DNA of 64,000 nucleotides from Flavobacteriaceae bacterium UBA5534 (GTDB taxonomy: Bacteria > Bacteroidota > Bacteroidia > Flavobacteriales > Flavobacteriaceae): the NCBI GenBank assembly GCA_002426015.1, contig DINS01000035.1, positions 47,676 through 111,675 of the forward strand, read 5' to 3'. The position numbers and the translations under genes are program-made. The notes beneath the pieces are model-generated. The model saw only the letters and a list, made by a program, of their open reading frames with translations. It made no database searches and had not been told where the DNA came from. This document shows positions 44,669-53,292 of this stretch, piece by piece (positions within the stretch are counted from its first letter, which is position 1; each line of letters begins with the position of its first letter).

Positions 44669-44953
44669 ATGAGTAAATACAAAAAATTAGCATTAGGAAT
44701 CGTTTTTGATGCGTTAGGCTATATCAGTTTTATCATTCCTGGAATAGGGGAGTTTGCCGATATTGTTTGGGCTCCAGCCTCTGCTTGGTTAATGACCAAA
44801 ATGTATAAAGGCAAATCTGGCAAAGTGGCAGCAGTTATTACATTTATAGAAGAAGCCTTGCCTGGGTTTGACATCATTCCTTCATTTACACTGATGTGGT
44901 TATATACCTATGTTTTTAGTAATGAAGAGAAAACTATTCAAATAAAGCAATAA
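44669..44953 (+). CDS. Small membrane protein downstream of folE
   Basis: 94 aa with two or three hydrophobic stretches (about 8-30, 32-44 and 66-84) and conserved-looking Gly/Pro turns (FIIPGIGEFADIVWAP, EEALPGFDIIPSFTLMW). I recognise no named family. It shares direction with folE and is closed by a strong bidirectional terminator. Confidence 0.65.
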   Translation: MSKYKKLALGIVFDALGYISFIIPGIGEFADIVWAPASAWLMTKMYKGKSGKVAAVITFIEEALPGFDIIPSFTLMWLYTYVFSNEEKTIQIKQ

Positions 44954-44986
44954 AAAAATCCCTTCCAGAAAACGGAAGGGATTTTC
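44952..44986. terminator. Bidirectional intrinsic terminator
   Basis: AAAATCCCTTCC (44955-44966), 7-nt loop, GGAAGGGATTTT (44974-44985): a 12-bp perfect stem between convergent genes. Confidence 0.92.
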
Positions 44987-44989
44987 GTT

Positions 44990-47197
44990 TTAAAGTGTAT
45001 AGGTAAGACCAATATTAAAGTTGCGTCCCATATTATAAATTCCGTCAGGTTTTAATCTCGATAAATGATTGATGTATTGCTTATCGGTTAAATTGCTTCC
45101 CGAAATTGAAACTGACAATTCATTTTTGAAAACCTTCAATTTTCCACCAAATCCAGCACTTAACAGATTGTACCCATCTGTTGGCGTTTCAAAATCACTG
45201 ATATTATCTTGATCAAAAGTAGAGTTCAATTTTACAAAAGCATAGCCTCTTTTCACCCAATTGGCATCAAACTCAACCCTTATTGTATTATTCAAGGAAT
45301 TTGCAGGAATTAAAGGTAAATAAGAACTGTTTTTTTGTTTTCCAGTAACGGTTTCAAAACTACTTTCAATATGAAGCCAATCGAGTGGATGTGGATGAAA
45401 ATGTAAGCCAATTTCGCCACCATATAACGCAGCATCTTCTTGAAGATAATCATAAGCTGGGCTTCCGTCAATTATAGCTCCGTTAGGTGAAAGAAAAATA
45501 TAGTTATTGACGATATTGTAAAATCCATTTATAAATAATTCTACATGTTCATTTTTGTATTCTAATGCCAAATCAGTCTGGAAATTTTGTTCATTGGTTA
45601 AATTGGCATTACCTATCTCATAACGATTGGTGCCTTCATGAGTCCCATCTGAAGTTAATTCAGCTAAATTAGGAGCTCTAAACCCTGAAGCTAAATTTAA
45701 TCGTGCAGTGATTTGATCCGCTATATTCGTTTTCACTCCAAAAGCACCATTAAAACTATTGAATTTTTTGTTTAAACCTTCAACGACATTTATGCTTCTG
45801 TTATCAAAGCGTGCACCAAGCTGTATGTCTGCTTTCTCAAAATGAATATGTGATGTTGCCAAGATCCCAATGTCATTTGTTGTTGCGTCAGGAATTAATT
45901 CTTCTTCACCATAATTAGCGTTATTTTGACTCATTCCTTGAATACCAACAATTGTTTCGAACTTACCAAGTTTAGGAAGATTGTATTTTATATCATAGTT
46001 AAACGTTTTTAGTTTCATCTGAAGTGCTGCATCGAGGGTTTCTTCTTCCTCTTCTTCCATTTCTTCCTCATCATGATGATGCTCTTCAAACTCTTTCCTG
46101 TCATTATATAATAATCCTAAATTGATATCTAAACTCGAATTATTAAAAAACACTGTAGATTTTGAACTTAAAATATGATTTGTAATATCCTGATATGGTA
46201 ACAACGGTGTTCTGTTAGTAGATTGTTCTCCTATTTCTTCTGGAATACCAAGCTTTGAGCTGTTTAGATTATAACGCAATTCTGTTTTAAAAGTATTGAT
46301 TTGATATCCTAAAGCTGCTTTAAAATCTTGCTCACTAAAACGTGTGTTTGTCACTCTGTAATTTTTGGCTTTATAATCAGAATGTTCTGCTAAACTTCCT
46401 CTAAAAATGTATTTAAATTTGTCTCCAGAAGATTTAAAACCAGCATTTGTATTGTAGCCTTGTGTATTTGAATAATAATTTGCATTAATATCTCCACTGG
46501 TTGTATTGTTTTGAGCAAATCGCTCTGGATTAAAATACAGTACTCCACCAAGTGCGTCACTACCATAGAGAAGAGAGGCAGGTCCTTTTATGACTTCAAC
46601 GCTTTCTATTCCAGCATCGTTAAGCCCAAGACCATGTTCATCGCCAAACTGTTGGTTTTCTAACCTAACACCTTGTGTGTAAACCAAAACACGATTAGAA
46701 CTTAAACCTCTAATTACAGGCTTACCGATACTCACGCCAGTTGTTACAGTTTCTACACCAGCAATATTTGATAATCCATCAGCAAGTGTCACAGCACCTT
46801 TAGATTTTAAATCGGATATCTTTTCTTGTTCAACTTTCATCACATTTTCACTTTGTAATTTATGAAAAGGTGTTGATACGATAATCTCTTCCATTTCAAT
46901 AGCTGAAGGGTTTAGTTGTATGGAAAGGGTTTCCGATGTTGGAAATGTGATGTTTTGCGATAAGGTTTCATAACCAATAATCGAAACAATCATTTTATGG
47001 GTTCCTGAAGGAATGCTTTTGATGCTAAAATCACCATTTTCATCTGTCGTTGTTCCTTTTTCTAATTGAGGAAAGTATATATTGGCAAAAACTACTGGAG
47101 TGTTTGTAGATTTGTCAATGACTTTCCCTTTTAGTTCGTTTTGTGCATATAATGTTTGAATTGCCAGTAAAAGCAATGCATTGAATAGTATTTTCAT
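44990..47197 (-). CDS. TonB-dependent receptor with His/Glu-rich loop, probable metal uptake
   Basis: 735 aa outer-membrane transporter. Signal peptide (1-18); CarboxypepD_reg-like domain (about 20-105); plug domain (about 120-225: GVETVTTGVSIGKPVIRGLSSNRVLVY, VEVIKGPASLLYGSDALGG); then a barrel ending NIGLTYTL. One extracellular loop near residue 375 reads EEHHHDEEEMEEEEEE. His/Asp-rich loops of this kind occur in zinc receptors such as ZnuD, so zinc or another divalent metal is the likely substrate; this is inference. A short His-containing secreted protein is encoded just upstream. Confidence 0.88.
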   Translation of the reverse strand: MKILFNALLLLAIQTLYAQNELKGKVIDKSTNTPVVFANIYFPQLEKGTTTDENGDFSIKSIPSGTHKMIVSIIGYETLSQNITFPTSETLSIQLNPSAIEMEEIIVSTPFHKLQSENVMKVEQEKISDLKSKGAVTLADGLSNIAGVETVTTGVSIGKPVIRGLSSNRVLVYTQGVRLENQQFGDEHGLGLNDAGIESVEVIKGPASLLYGSDALGGVLYFNPERFAQNNTTSGDINANYYSNTQGYNTNAGFKSSGDKFKYIFRGSLAEHSDYKAKNYRVTNTRFSEQDFKAALGYQINTFKTELRYNLNSSKLGIPEEIGEQSTNRTPLLPYQDITNHILSSKSTVFFNNSSLDINLGLLYNDRKEFEEHHHDEEEMEEEEEETLDAALQMKLKTFNYDIKYNLPKLGKFETIVGIQGMSQNNANYGEEELIPDATTNDIGILATSHIHFEKADIQLGARFDNRSINVVEGLNKKFNSFNGAFGVKTNIADQITARLNLASGFRAPNLAELTSDGTHEGTNRYEIGNANLTNEQNFQTDLALEYKNEHVELFINGFYNIVNNYIFLSPNGAIIDGSPAYDYLQEDAALYGGEIGLHFHPHPLDWLHIESSFETVTGKQKNSSYLPLIPANSLNNTIRVEFDANWVKRGYAFVKLNSTFDQDNISDFETPTDGYNLLSAGFGGKLKVFKNELSVSISGSNLTDKQYINHLSRLKPDGIYNMGRNFNIGLTYTL

Positions 47198-47250
47198 GTG
47201 TTTAATTTTGTTTAATTGAATTTTAAAAAGTCTTTTAAGACCGAATAGAA

Positions 47251-47583
47251 CTAAACAAATTGAGGAGGTCCTCGAAGGGAAAAATGAAGACGTTGATAGT
47301 CGTTTACAAAATCATATTGAGAAACAATAACTTGGTGATTGTCTTGAAACATTATGGTTTCAAAAGCAACATCAAGAAATGTGTATGGTGTGTTTAATTT
47401 AAATTTATAAAAATCACAATCAATATCCAGTGTATGAATATGTGAGTCGCTTTCTCCTTTACAAACTTCGTGTTGATGGTGGTTGAAAACATGTGAAAAC
47501 TTAACAACTGAAGGCGTCAACAAAGTCAATACCAATAAAAGTATTGCTATCTTAAAGACGGTGTGTTGTTTAATATGTTGCAT
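47251..47583 (-). CDS. Small His-containing secreted protein upstream of the TonB receptor
   Basis: 110 aa. An N-terminal hydrophobic helix (about 11-27) acts as signal or anchor. It is followed by FSHVFNHHQHEVC and SDSHIHTLDIDCDFYKF, so His and Cys are concentrated in the first 60 residues. It lies 53 bp before the receptor gene and in the same direction. Metal binding or delivery to the receptor is plausible. No family recognised. Its start overlaps the stop of the 164-aa membrane-protein gene by one base. Confidence 0.65.
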   Translation of the reverse strand: MQHIKQHTVFKIAILLLVLTLLTPSVVKFSHVFNHHQHEVCKGESDSHIHTLDIDCDFYKFKLNTPYTFLDVAFETIMFQDNHQVIVSQYDFVNDYQRLHFSLRGPPQFV

Positions 47584-48077
47584 TAATCAATCAATCTTTT
47601 CAAACCAAATTTGCGTAACATCTTTTTTTCAAATTCCCAAAAAAATTGAAATTGTCCAAAAAGCCACCCAAAAAAGACCAATAATAGTTGGTAAAAAATA
47701 AGTCCAATGATAATATATAAAAACCAGTAAACAAAAGTATTTAAGTTTTCTTTAGTAATTCCAATAAATGCCATAATAGGCTTTCCTACAAAAACTGATG
47801 ATGACCCAGTAATGGCAAAAACGATAAAAATACGAATCATCTCCCATCGATACACCACTTTCCATTTGTGCTCTAGTTTTTTAAAAATCCAAAGGGTTAG
47901 TTTTAAGAGAATAATAAAGAGAACTAATGTTATCAGTGATGAAAACAAAACATGAAATTCATTTAAAAACAGTGTTGATAATTTGTAAGCTGCATATATC
48001 AAACCTACAATGCCCATAAAAGGAAAGAGGAGCTGCCAATTGTGTTGAATTTGCCAGTTTTTCTTGAATTTATCCAT
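47583..48077 (-). CDS. Four-span membrane protein, probably DUF6787-type
   Basis: 164 aa with four hydrophobic helices (about 15-35, 42-65, 85-102 and 115-140) and a basic amphipathic C-terminus (FWEFEKKMLRKFGLKRL). The block RWEMIRIFIVFAITGSSSVFVGKP is the part I associate with the flavobacterial DUF6787 group; that assignment is from memory. Function unknown. It overlaps the 110-aa gene by one base, so they are co-translated. Confidence 0.7.
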   Translation of the reverse strand: MDKFKKNWQIQHNWQLLFPFMGIVGLIYAAYKLSTLFLNEFHVLFSSLITLVLFIILLKLTLWIFKKLEHKWKVVYRWEMIRIFIVFAITGSSSVFVGKPIMAFIGITKENLNTFVYWFLYIIIGLIFYQLLLVFFGWLFGQFQFFWEFEKKMLRKFGLKRLID

Positions 48078-48103
48078 AGTATATTTTGCGATGCAAATAT
48101 ACT

Positions 48104-48538
48104 TTAAATTCTAGGAACATAACCGGCTAATCTTTGATTATGGGTCAACTGAAAGTAAATAAAGTAGTTGTACAATTTGTAATTGACTTCGTAGCCATAA
48201 TCAACACCATATTGATAGTCAATTTGCATTTCGTATAAGTTAGGGTTAAAACGATGTGGTTGCAATACACGACTGTTCCACTCGGTAACATATTGTCTGT
48301 TTCTACTTTCTAGAAAATCTTGTGAATAATAACCTTCGGGTCTTGCTGTACTTGCCAACCAAGTATTAAAGCCAGGTTCAATGATAATGATCTCATATTC
48401 AATAGCATCATTGGCTATTCTAACCGTATCTTGTTCTGATAGATTGAGTGTTTCATTTGTATTTTGAATCGCTCTATCGGTTGTATTGCAACTCACCATA
48501 GCTAATGAAATCAGTAGGATATAAATGAATGTTTTCAT
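48104..48538 (-). CDS. Lipoprotein, probably DUF6146-type
   Basis: 144 aa with a lipobox at LAMVSC (Cys17). The mature part includes YEIIIIEPGFNTWLAS, ARPEGYYSQDFLESRN and LYNYFIYFQLTHNQRL, a pattern I recall for DUF6146 in Flavobacteriaceae. Function unknown. It lies 26 bp upstream of the 164-aa membrane-protein gene in the same direction and could be the head of the four-gene run that ends with the TonB receptor. Confidence 0.7.
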   Translation of the reverse strand: MKTFIYILLISLAMVSCNTTDRAIQNTNETLNLSEQDTVRIANDAIEYEIIIIEPGFNTWLASTARPEGYYSQDFLESRNRQYVTEWNSRVLQPHRFNPNLYEMQIDYQYGVDYGYEVNYKLYNYFIYFQLTHNQRLAGYVPRI

Positions 48539-48604
48539 GACAAATCTTTTTACTAAAGTTACAAAAACTATGCCTTAACATCTTGTTTTTTAAGGATTTT
48601 TAAC

Positions 48605-48634
48605 AAAAAAGCCGAACATCTCTGTTCGACTTTG
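48605..48634 (-). terminator. Intrinsic terminator of the DUF937 gene
   Basis: The minus strand forms AAAGTCGAACA-GAGA-TGTTCGGCTTT with one mismatch, followed by T residues. Confidence 0.82.
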
Positions 48635-48655
48635 ATACTTATATTTTCTGAAGAA

Positions 48656-49297
48656 TTATTTTCTTCCAAAGAGGCCTCCTAAAAGACCACCAAGCCCACT
48701 TTTCTTTTTGTTACCTCCACCAAGCACCATTCCAGCTACATCGTCAATGATACTTCCATCTCCATCTGCATCGAGAATAGACTCTAGAAAGCTTTGTTCT
48801 TGTTGAGGTGAGTTTCCTTTAAGCAATCCACCCAAGAGGCCTTCTAATCCACTTGGATTGTTGACATTCTGTTGTTTTGCTTGGCTTCCAAGAACTCCCA
48901 TTAGGATAGGAGCGGCCACTTTTAATATTTGAGCTACAGAACCTGCATCAATTCCAGATTTTTGGCTTAAAACATTTTCAACATTTTGTTGTTTGCCACC
49001 CAATACATGACCAAGGATTTTGCCGCCATCTTCAAGGACATTAGAATCGACTCCACCTCCAAATAAACCACCAAGGTTATCTAAAATACTACCATCATGC
49101 TTGCTATTTAGCGCGTTTAGTAAACCTTCGGCGCCTTGAGGTGTCGAAGCATTGCGTTTCATTGCTTGCATTAACACTGGCAATGCCATTGTTAGCACAT
49201 CTTGCGTTTTGTTTTGTGGTTGATTGGTTTGTCCAGCAACACCACTAACGATGGTTTTACCTAAATCACTGTTTAATAAATCTAAAATTCCAGACAT
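48656..49297 (-). CDS. DUF937 family protein
   Basis: 213 aa, Gly- and Leu-rich, with two related helical repeats (LTMALPVLMQAMKRNAS and LKVAAPILMGVLGSQAK), each preceded by a short linker, as in DUF937. A calcium-loop-like DADGDGSIIDD lies near residue 178, followed by a Gly-rich basic end. Function unknown. No signal peptide. It is monocistronic, with hairpin terminators on both sides. Confidence 0.82.
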   Translation of the reverse strand: MSGILDLLNSDLGKTIVSGVAGQTNQPQNKTQDVLTMALPVLMQAMKRNASTPQGAEGLLNALNSKHDGSILDNLGGLFGGGVDSNVLEDGGKILGHVLGGKQQNVENVLSQKSGIDAGSVAQILKVAAPILMGVLGSQAKQQNVNNPSGLEGLLGGLLKGNSPQQEQSFLESILDADGDGSIIDDVAGMVLGGGNKKKSGLGGLLGGLFGRK

Positions 49298-49332
49298 TAT
49301 TTTTATTGTTTAAAGTTAAGGATGTCAAATTA

Positions 49333-49372
49333 CAAAAAAAGCTTGCAACACATTAAGTTGCAAGCTTTTTTA
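49333..49372. terminator. Intrinsic terminator of serA
   Basis: AAAAAGCTTGCAAC-ACATTAA-GTTGCAAGCTTTTTT, a 14-bp perfect stem. It ends the serC-serA run on the minus strand. Confidence 0.9.
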
Positions 49373-49391
49373 TAACGAAATGTTAATAACT

Positions 49392-50354
49392 TTATACTTC
49401 TTCAGTTTTAAGAATACTGATGATTTGCGATGCCAATTCGGTACCAATTCTATCTTGAGCCTCATTGGTAGCAGCGCCAATATGTGGTGTTAATGATACT
49501 TTAGGATTCATCAATACTTGCACTGCAGGAGTTGGCTCATCATCGAAGGTGTCCAATCCAGCAAAGGCAACCTTGCCACTTTCAAGGGCTTTGATTAATT
49601 CTACTTCGTTTATAACGCCACCACGAGCTGCGTTGACGATACCAACACCATCTTTCATCATTTCAAAATGCTTGGCATCAATGACGTAGTCCTTTTGAGC
49701 AGGAACGTGTAGCGTAATAAAATCGGCATGTTGAAGAATATCTTTCATCGGCTCTGTTTCAATTTCTACATTGATGAACTGCCCATTATAAAATTCTACT
49801 TTAATGGTTGCTTTGCCAACAAACTTATCGCTTGCAATGACTTTCATACCTACACCAAGTGCAATTTTTGCCACTTCGCGACCAATACGACCAAAACCAA
49901 TGATGCCTAGAGTTTTACCTCGAAGCTCACGTCCTTTGGCGTAATTTTTCTTAAGTGTGTTGAATTGTGAATCCCCATCTAAAGGCATATTACGATTAGA
50001 ATCGTGTAAAAAACGCACACCACCAAAAAGATGTGCAAACACCAATTCAGCAACTGATTCTGAAGAAGCAGCAGGCGTATTGATGACATGAATACCTTTA
50101 CCACGAGCATACTCTACATCGATATTATCCATACCAACGCCACCACGACCTATGATTTTGATACTTGGGCAAGCATCAATAAGGTCTTGTCTTACTGTTG
50201 TAGCACTTCTCACCAAAAGCACATCAATATGATGCTCGTTGATGTAATTTGCCAACTGTTCTTGGGCGACTGTTGTTGTAATCACTTCGAAACCAGCCTG
50301 TTCTAATGCATTAATTCCACTTTTTGAAATTCCGTCGTTTGCTAATACTTTCAT
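49392..50354 (-). CDS. serA: D-3-phosphoglycerate dehydrogenase, short form
   Basis: 320 aa. NAD-dependent oxidation of 3-phosphoglycerate, first step of serine synthesis. The Rossmann loop GIIGFGRIGREVAK, NAARGGVI with the catalytic Arg, and the catalytic His in LTPHIGAATNEAQ are present. It lacks the C-terminal ACT domain of the long form, so serine feedback through ACT is not expected. It follows serC at 97 bp, with a palindromic element in the gap. Confidence 0.92.
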   Translation of the reverse strand: MKVLANDGISKSGINALEQAGFEVITTTVAQEQLANYINEHHIDVLLVRSATTVRQDLIDACPSIKIIGRGGVGMDNIDVEYARGKGIHVINTPAASSESVAELVFAHLFGGVRFLHDSNRNMPLDGDSQFNTLKKNYAKGRELRGKTLGIIGFGRIGREVAKIALGVGMKVIASDKFVGKATIKVEFYNGQFINVEIETEPMKDILQHADFITLHVPAQKDYVIDAKHFEMMKDGVGIVNAARGGVINEVELIKALESGKVAFAGLDTFDDEPTPAVQVLMNPKVSLTPHIGAATNEAQDRIGTELASQIISILKTEEV

Positions 50355-50368
50355 TTAAAATTTATTTT

Positions 50369-50440
50369 TCATTCCCACGAAGGTGGGAATCTCTTGTTTT
50401 TGTTTTTTATTGTTTTTGTTTCCGAAGCTTCGGGATGAAT
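50369..50440. repeat. REPIN-like palindromic element 2
   Basis: 72 bp starting TTCATTCCCAC and ending CGGGATGAAT. The hairpins are ATTCCCAC-GAAG-GTGGGAAT and CCGAAGCTTCGG, separated by a T-rich linker. It has the same two-hairpin head-to-head architecture as 30363-30432 with different stem bases. Confidence 0.7.
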
Positions 50441-50451
50441 ACTACCAGCTC

Positions 50452-51516
50452 TTACGCCTTCGTTTCCAATTCACTCATAACTTCTACTAATGCTTTAACA
50501 CTATCAAGCGGTAATGCGTTGTACATCGAAGCTCTATAGCCTCCAACACTTCTGTGACCGTTTAAACCACTGATTCCTGCCTCTTTAAGCATGGTGTCGA
50601 ACGTTTCCTTTAAATCGTCATTGATTAAAGTAAAGGTTGCATTCATATTAGAACGGTCTTCTTTTACTGAATAACCTTTAAATAATGGGTTTAAGTCAAT
50701 TTCTGAATATATGACTCTAGCTTTCATTTCGTTAATCTCTTCAATGGCTTTGATACCACCTAATTTTTTTAACCATTCTAATGTCAACATAGATACATAT
50801 ACCGGAAAAACAGGAGGTGTGTTGAACATGCTGCTTTTTTCGATGTGCACTTTGTAATCCATGATCGATGGAATTTTACGAGACACTTTGCCAAGAATAT
50901 CTTCTTTGACAATCACTAAAGTAGTACCTGCTGGACCCATGTTTTTTTGGGCTCCTGCATAGATCAAATCAAATTTTGTGAAATCCAACTGACGAGAAAA
51001 AATATCGCTACTCATATCGCATACCATTGGGATAGGAGAGTCTGGAAACGACTTCATCTGTGTTCCAAAAATGGTATTGTTGGAGGTACAATGGAAATAA
51101 TCGTAATCTTCTGGAATTGTATACCCTTTAGGGATATAGTTATATCCAGCTTCTTTTGATGACGCCACTTCGTACACATCATCATAAATACGAGCTTCTT
51201 TAATGGCGTTATTTGACCAAGTTCCAGTATTTAAGTAGCCAGCTCTTTTTTCTAATAAGTTCAAAGCGACCATCAAAAACTGTGTGCTAGCTCCACCTTG
51301 TAAAAATAAGGCTTTATACCCTTTACCTTCTAATCCAAGAAGCTCTAACGCCAGCGAACGAGCGTTTTCCATGACATCAACAAATGGTTTGCTTCTATGT
51401 GAAATTTCCAACAGAGACAATCCGCTATTATTAAAATCTATGACAGCTTCGGCCGATTTTTTTAAGACTTCCTGTGGTAAAATGCAAGGTCCTGCACTAA
51501 AATTATGTTTTTCCAT
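50452..51516 (-). CDS. serC: Phosphoserine aminotransferase
   Basis: 354 aa PLP enzyme, second step of serine synthesis. The start MEKHNFSAGPCILPQEVL is typical. The PLP lysine is in YAGAQKNMGPAG, and GGYRASMYNALPLDSVKALVEVM closes the protein as in class V aminotransferases. It is first in the serC-serA run; serB is not in the window. Confidence 0.95.
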   Translation of the reverse strand: MEKHNFSAGPCILPQEVLKKSAEAVIDFNNSGLSLLEISHRSKPFVDVMENARSLALELLGLEGKGYKALFLQGGASTQFLMVALNLLEKRAGYLNTGTWSNNAIKEARIYDDVYEVASSKEAGYNYIPKGYTIPEDYDYFHCTSNNTIFGTQMKSFPDSPIPMVCDMSSDIFSRQLDFTKFDLIYAGAQKNMGPAGTTLVIVKEDILGKVSRKIPSIMDYKVHIEKSSMFNTPPVFPVYVSMLTLEWLKKLGGIKAIEEINEMKARVIYSEIDLNPLFKGYSVKEDRSNMNATFTLINDDLKETFDTMLKEAGISGLNGHRSVGGYRASMYNALPLDSVKALVEVMSELETKA

Positions 51517-51590
51517 GGTATTTTATTTTTACAGTTGCAAAGGTGCTAATTTCTATGCAAAAAGATGTTATTAAAATGATAATTTATCAA

Positions 51591-52649
51591 CTATATTTTT
51601 AACAAAAATGCAATGGTGTCTTCATTATCAGCATAATCCCAAAGTTGTGGTCGCTGGGTGTTGCCAAAAGAAACCTCATCGTTTGTAAAACCTTCCGAAA
51701 CAATACATTGTATATAATCTTTATCGGTTTTCAATTTGACTTTTAAACGATCTATTGATTCGTAATATTCGTAAAACAAGGTGGCAATTGGAGACGAGTA
51801 GCTCTCATCTTCCTTGATCATTAAAAAGCCATTCTCTAGCATTGCAAACTCGCTCATTAGATACACTGCCTTATTGTAATCGTAATTATTGGCGTATTTG
51901 TTTTGATTTATTATTGGGTGCCAATGGTACATAGCTTTAAAGAATGCCTCAAAGTTATAGTCTTTTGGAACAAATAGTTTTGATACATTTCTACAGCCAA
52001 GCCCGTAATACCTAAAAATATCTTCAGATAGATTTAAGAGTTGACTCTCGCTTTCATGACCAGTAAGTATAGCAACCGAGTTTCTGTTTTTTCTGATGAT
52101 GGAAGGTTTGTTTTTAAAGTAAAATTCGAAATAACGTGCAGTATTGTCACTACCTGTTGCAATTACAGCATCAAAATTGGACAACTTCTCCTCAATAAAC
52201 TCAATTTTTCCTTTGAATTGTGGTTCAACATGCTCTATATACTTGGCCAAAAAGGGTAAAAGGTGTTTATCGTTTGAGGATTGTTTAACTATAACACTAT
52301 GCCCAGAAATCAAAACACTCAAAAAATCGTGAAAGCCAACCAAAGGGATATTCCCTGCCATGATAATGGCTACTTTTTTAGAATCAACAGTATTAAATGA
52401 ATACTTATCTAACCATTGATTAATTGTTCTGTAAGTCAATAATTTAGACCAGCCTTCTAAAGCAAACAACACATTCTCTTTTGTGAACCATGCATTGTGT
52501 TCATAAGCCAATTGGATTTGATGACGAAAGCCATCAAAAAACAAATCATTGTAGAGAATGTTGTCATTTTTTTGAATATTTTTAGATGAAAACTGACTTA
52601 AAAAATCTCCTAACTTAACAAAAGCGTTAATTCTTTGTTGTAAATTCAT
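51591..52649 (-). CDS. LuxC-like acyl-CoA reductase
   Basis: 352 aa of the LuxC/acyl-CoA reductase family within the aldehyde dehydrogenase superfamily. AIIMAGNIPLVGFHDFLSVLISG is the nucleotide-binding start, VIATGSDNTARYFEFYF follows, and the catalytic Cys is in YYGLGCRNVSKLFVP. LuxC reduces acyl groups to fatty aldehydes in luminous bacteria; no lux partners are present, and the physiological acyl substrate in flavobacteria is not established. It diverges from a ferredoxin gene across a 66-bp region with a perfect promoter for the ferredoxin. Confidence 0.85.
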   Translation of the reverse strand: MNLQQRINAFVKLGDFLSQFSSKNIQKNDNILYNDLFFDGFRHQIQLAYEHNAWFTKENVLFALEGWSKLLTYRTINQWLDKYSFNTVDSKKVAIIMAGNIPLVGFHDFLSVLISGHSVIVKQSSNDKHLLPFLAKYIEHVEPQFKGKIEFIEEKLSNFDAVIATGSDNTARYFEFYFKNKPSIIRKNRNSVAILTGHESESQLLNLSEDIFRYYGLGCRNVSKLFVPKDYNFEAFFKAMYHWHPIINQNKYANNYDYNKAVYLMSEFAMLENGFLMIKEDESYSSPIATLFYEYYESIDRLKVKLKTDKDYIQCIVSEGFTNDEVSFGNTQRPQLWDYADNEDTIAFLLKI

Positions 52650-52655
52650 TCTGTA

Positions 52656-52687
52656 TTTGGTTATGAATGGTTTTGGCTTTATTTTTG
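52656..52687 (+). promoter_or_regulatory. Promoter of the ferredoxin gene
   Basis: TTTG (52656-52659), 20-nt spacer, TATTTTTG (52680-52687). Both elements are exact Bacteroidota consensus, 28 nt before the ATG. Confidence 0.7.
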
Positions 52688-52715
52688 CACCGCAAAGTTA
52701 GAAAAGAAAAATGCT

Positions 52716-53069
52716 ATGGCAATAATAATAACAGACGAATGTATAAATTGTGGTGCTTGTGAACCTGAATGCCCAAATACAGCTATCTATGAAGGTGCTG
52801 ATGATTGGCGATATAAAGATGGCACAAGTTTGTCTGGGCGTGTTGTATTACCTGACGGAAAGGAAGTAGATGCAGATGAAGCACAAGAACCAATTAGTGA
52901 CGAAATTTACTATATAGTACCAGATAAATGTACCGAGTGTAAAGGATTTCATGACGAGCCTCAATGTGCTGCTGTGTGCCCTGTAGATTGTTGTGTTCCT
53001 GATGATAGTCATGTTGAGACGGAAGAAGTTTTACTAGGAAAACAACGCTTTATGCATCCTGAAGAATAA
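52716..53069 (+). CDS. 2[4Fe-4S] ferredoxin
   Basis: 117 aa. Cluster 1 is CINCGACEPECP (from residue 9) and cluster 2 is CTECKGFHDEPQCAAVCP (from about residue 72), with an insertion of about 45 residues between them that is rich in Asp and Glu. This matches the YfhL-type ferredoxins with a longer second motif (CxxC-x8-CxxxC). Low-potential electron carrier; partner unknown. The adjacent acyl-CoA reductase uses NADPH in known relatives, so a direct link is only suggested by position. Confidence 0.92.
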   Translation: MAIIITDECINCGACEPECPNTAIYEGADDWRYKDGTSLSGRVVLPDGKEVDADEAQEPISDEIYYIVPDKCTECKGFHDEPQCAAVCPVDCCVPDDSHVETEEVLLGKQRFMHPEE

Positions 53070-53073
53070 TAAT

Positions 53074-53101
53074 AAAATCTCAAGTTTTCTTGAGATTTTA
53101 T
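53074..53101. terminator. Intrinsic terminator after the ferredoxin gene
   Basis: AAAATCTCAAG (53074-53084), TTTT loop, CTTGAGATTTT (53089-53099): an 11-bp perfect stem. Confidence 0.85.
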
Positions 53102-53112
53102 GCTTTTATAAT

Positions 53113-53235
53113 ATGGAAAACAATGAAAAAGAATATAATGGCTTTTGGAAGTATTTAGGGACATTTCTATTTGTACTAGTTTGCTTAATTTTTATATGGA
53201 TTATTTTAATGATTTTTAAGCTTATGTTATTATAA
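53113..53235 (+). CDS. Single-span membrane peptide
   Basis: 40 codons, ATG to TAA. A short acidic start (MENNEKEYNGFWKYLG) is followed by one long hydrophobic helix (TFLFVLVCLIFIWIILMIF) and KLMLL. It lies between two perfect terminators, 13 nt after the first. The composition is that of a real membrane peptide, but expression is unproven. No family recognised. Confidence 0.45.
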   Translation: MENNEKEYNGFWKYLGTFLFVLVCLIFIWIILMIFKLMLL

Positions 53236-53241
53236 TCATAT

Positions 53242-53275
53242 AAAAAAACCGAGCTATTTAGCTCGGTTTTTTTAT
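53242..53275. terminator. Bidirectional intrinsic terminator
   Basis: AAAAAAACCGAGC-TATTTA-GCTCGGTTTTTTT: a 13-bp perfect stem between the membrane peptide and the convergent TonB receptor gene. Confidence 0.92.
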
Positions 53276-53292
53276 GGGTCAAACTTTTAAGT

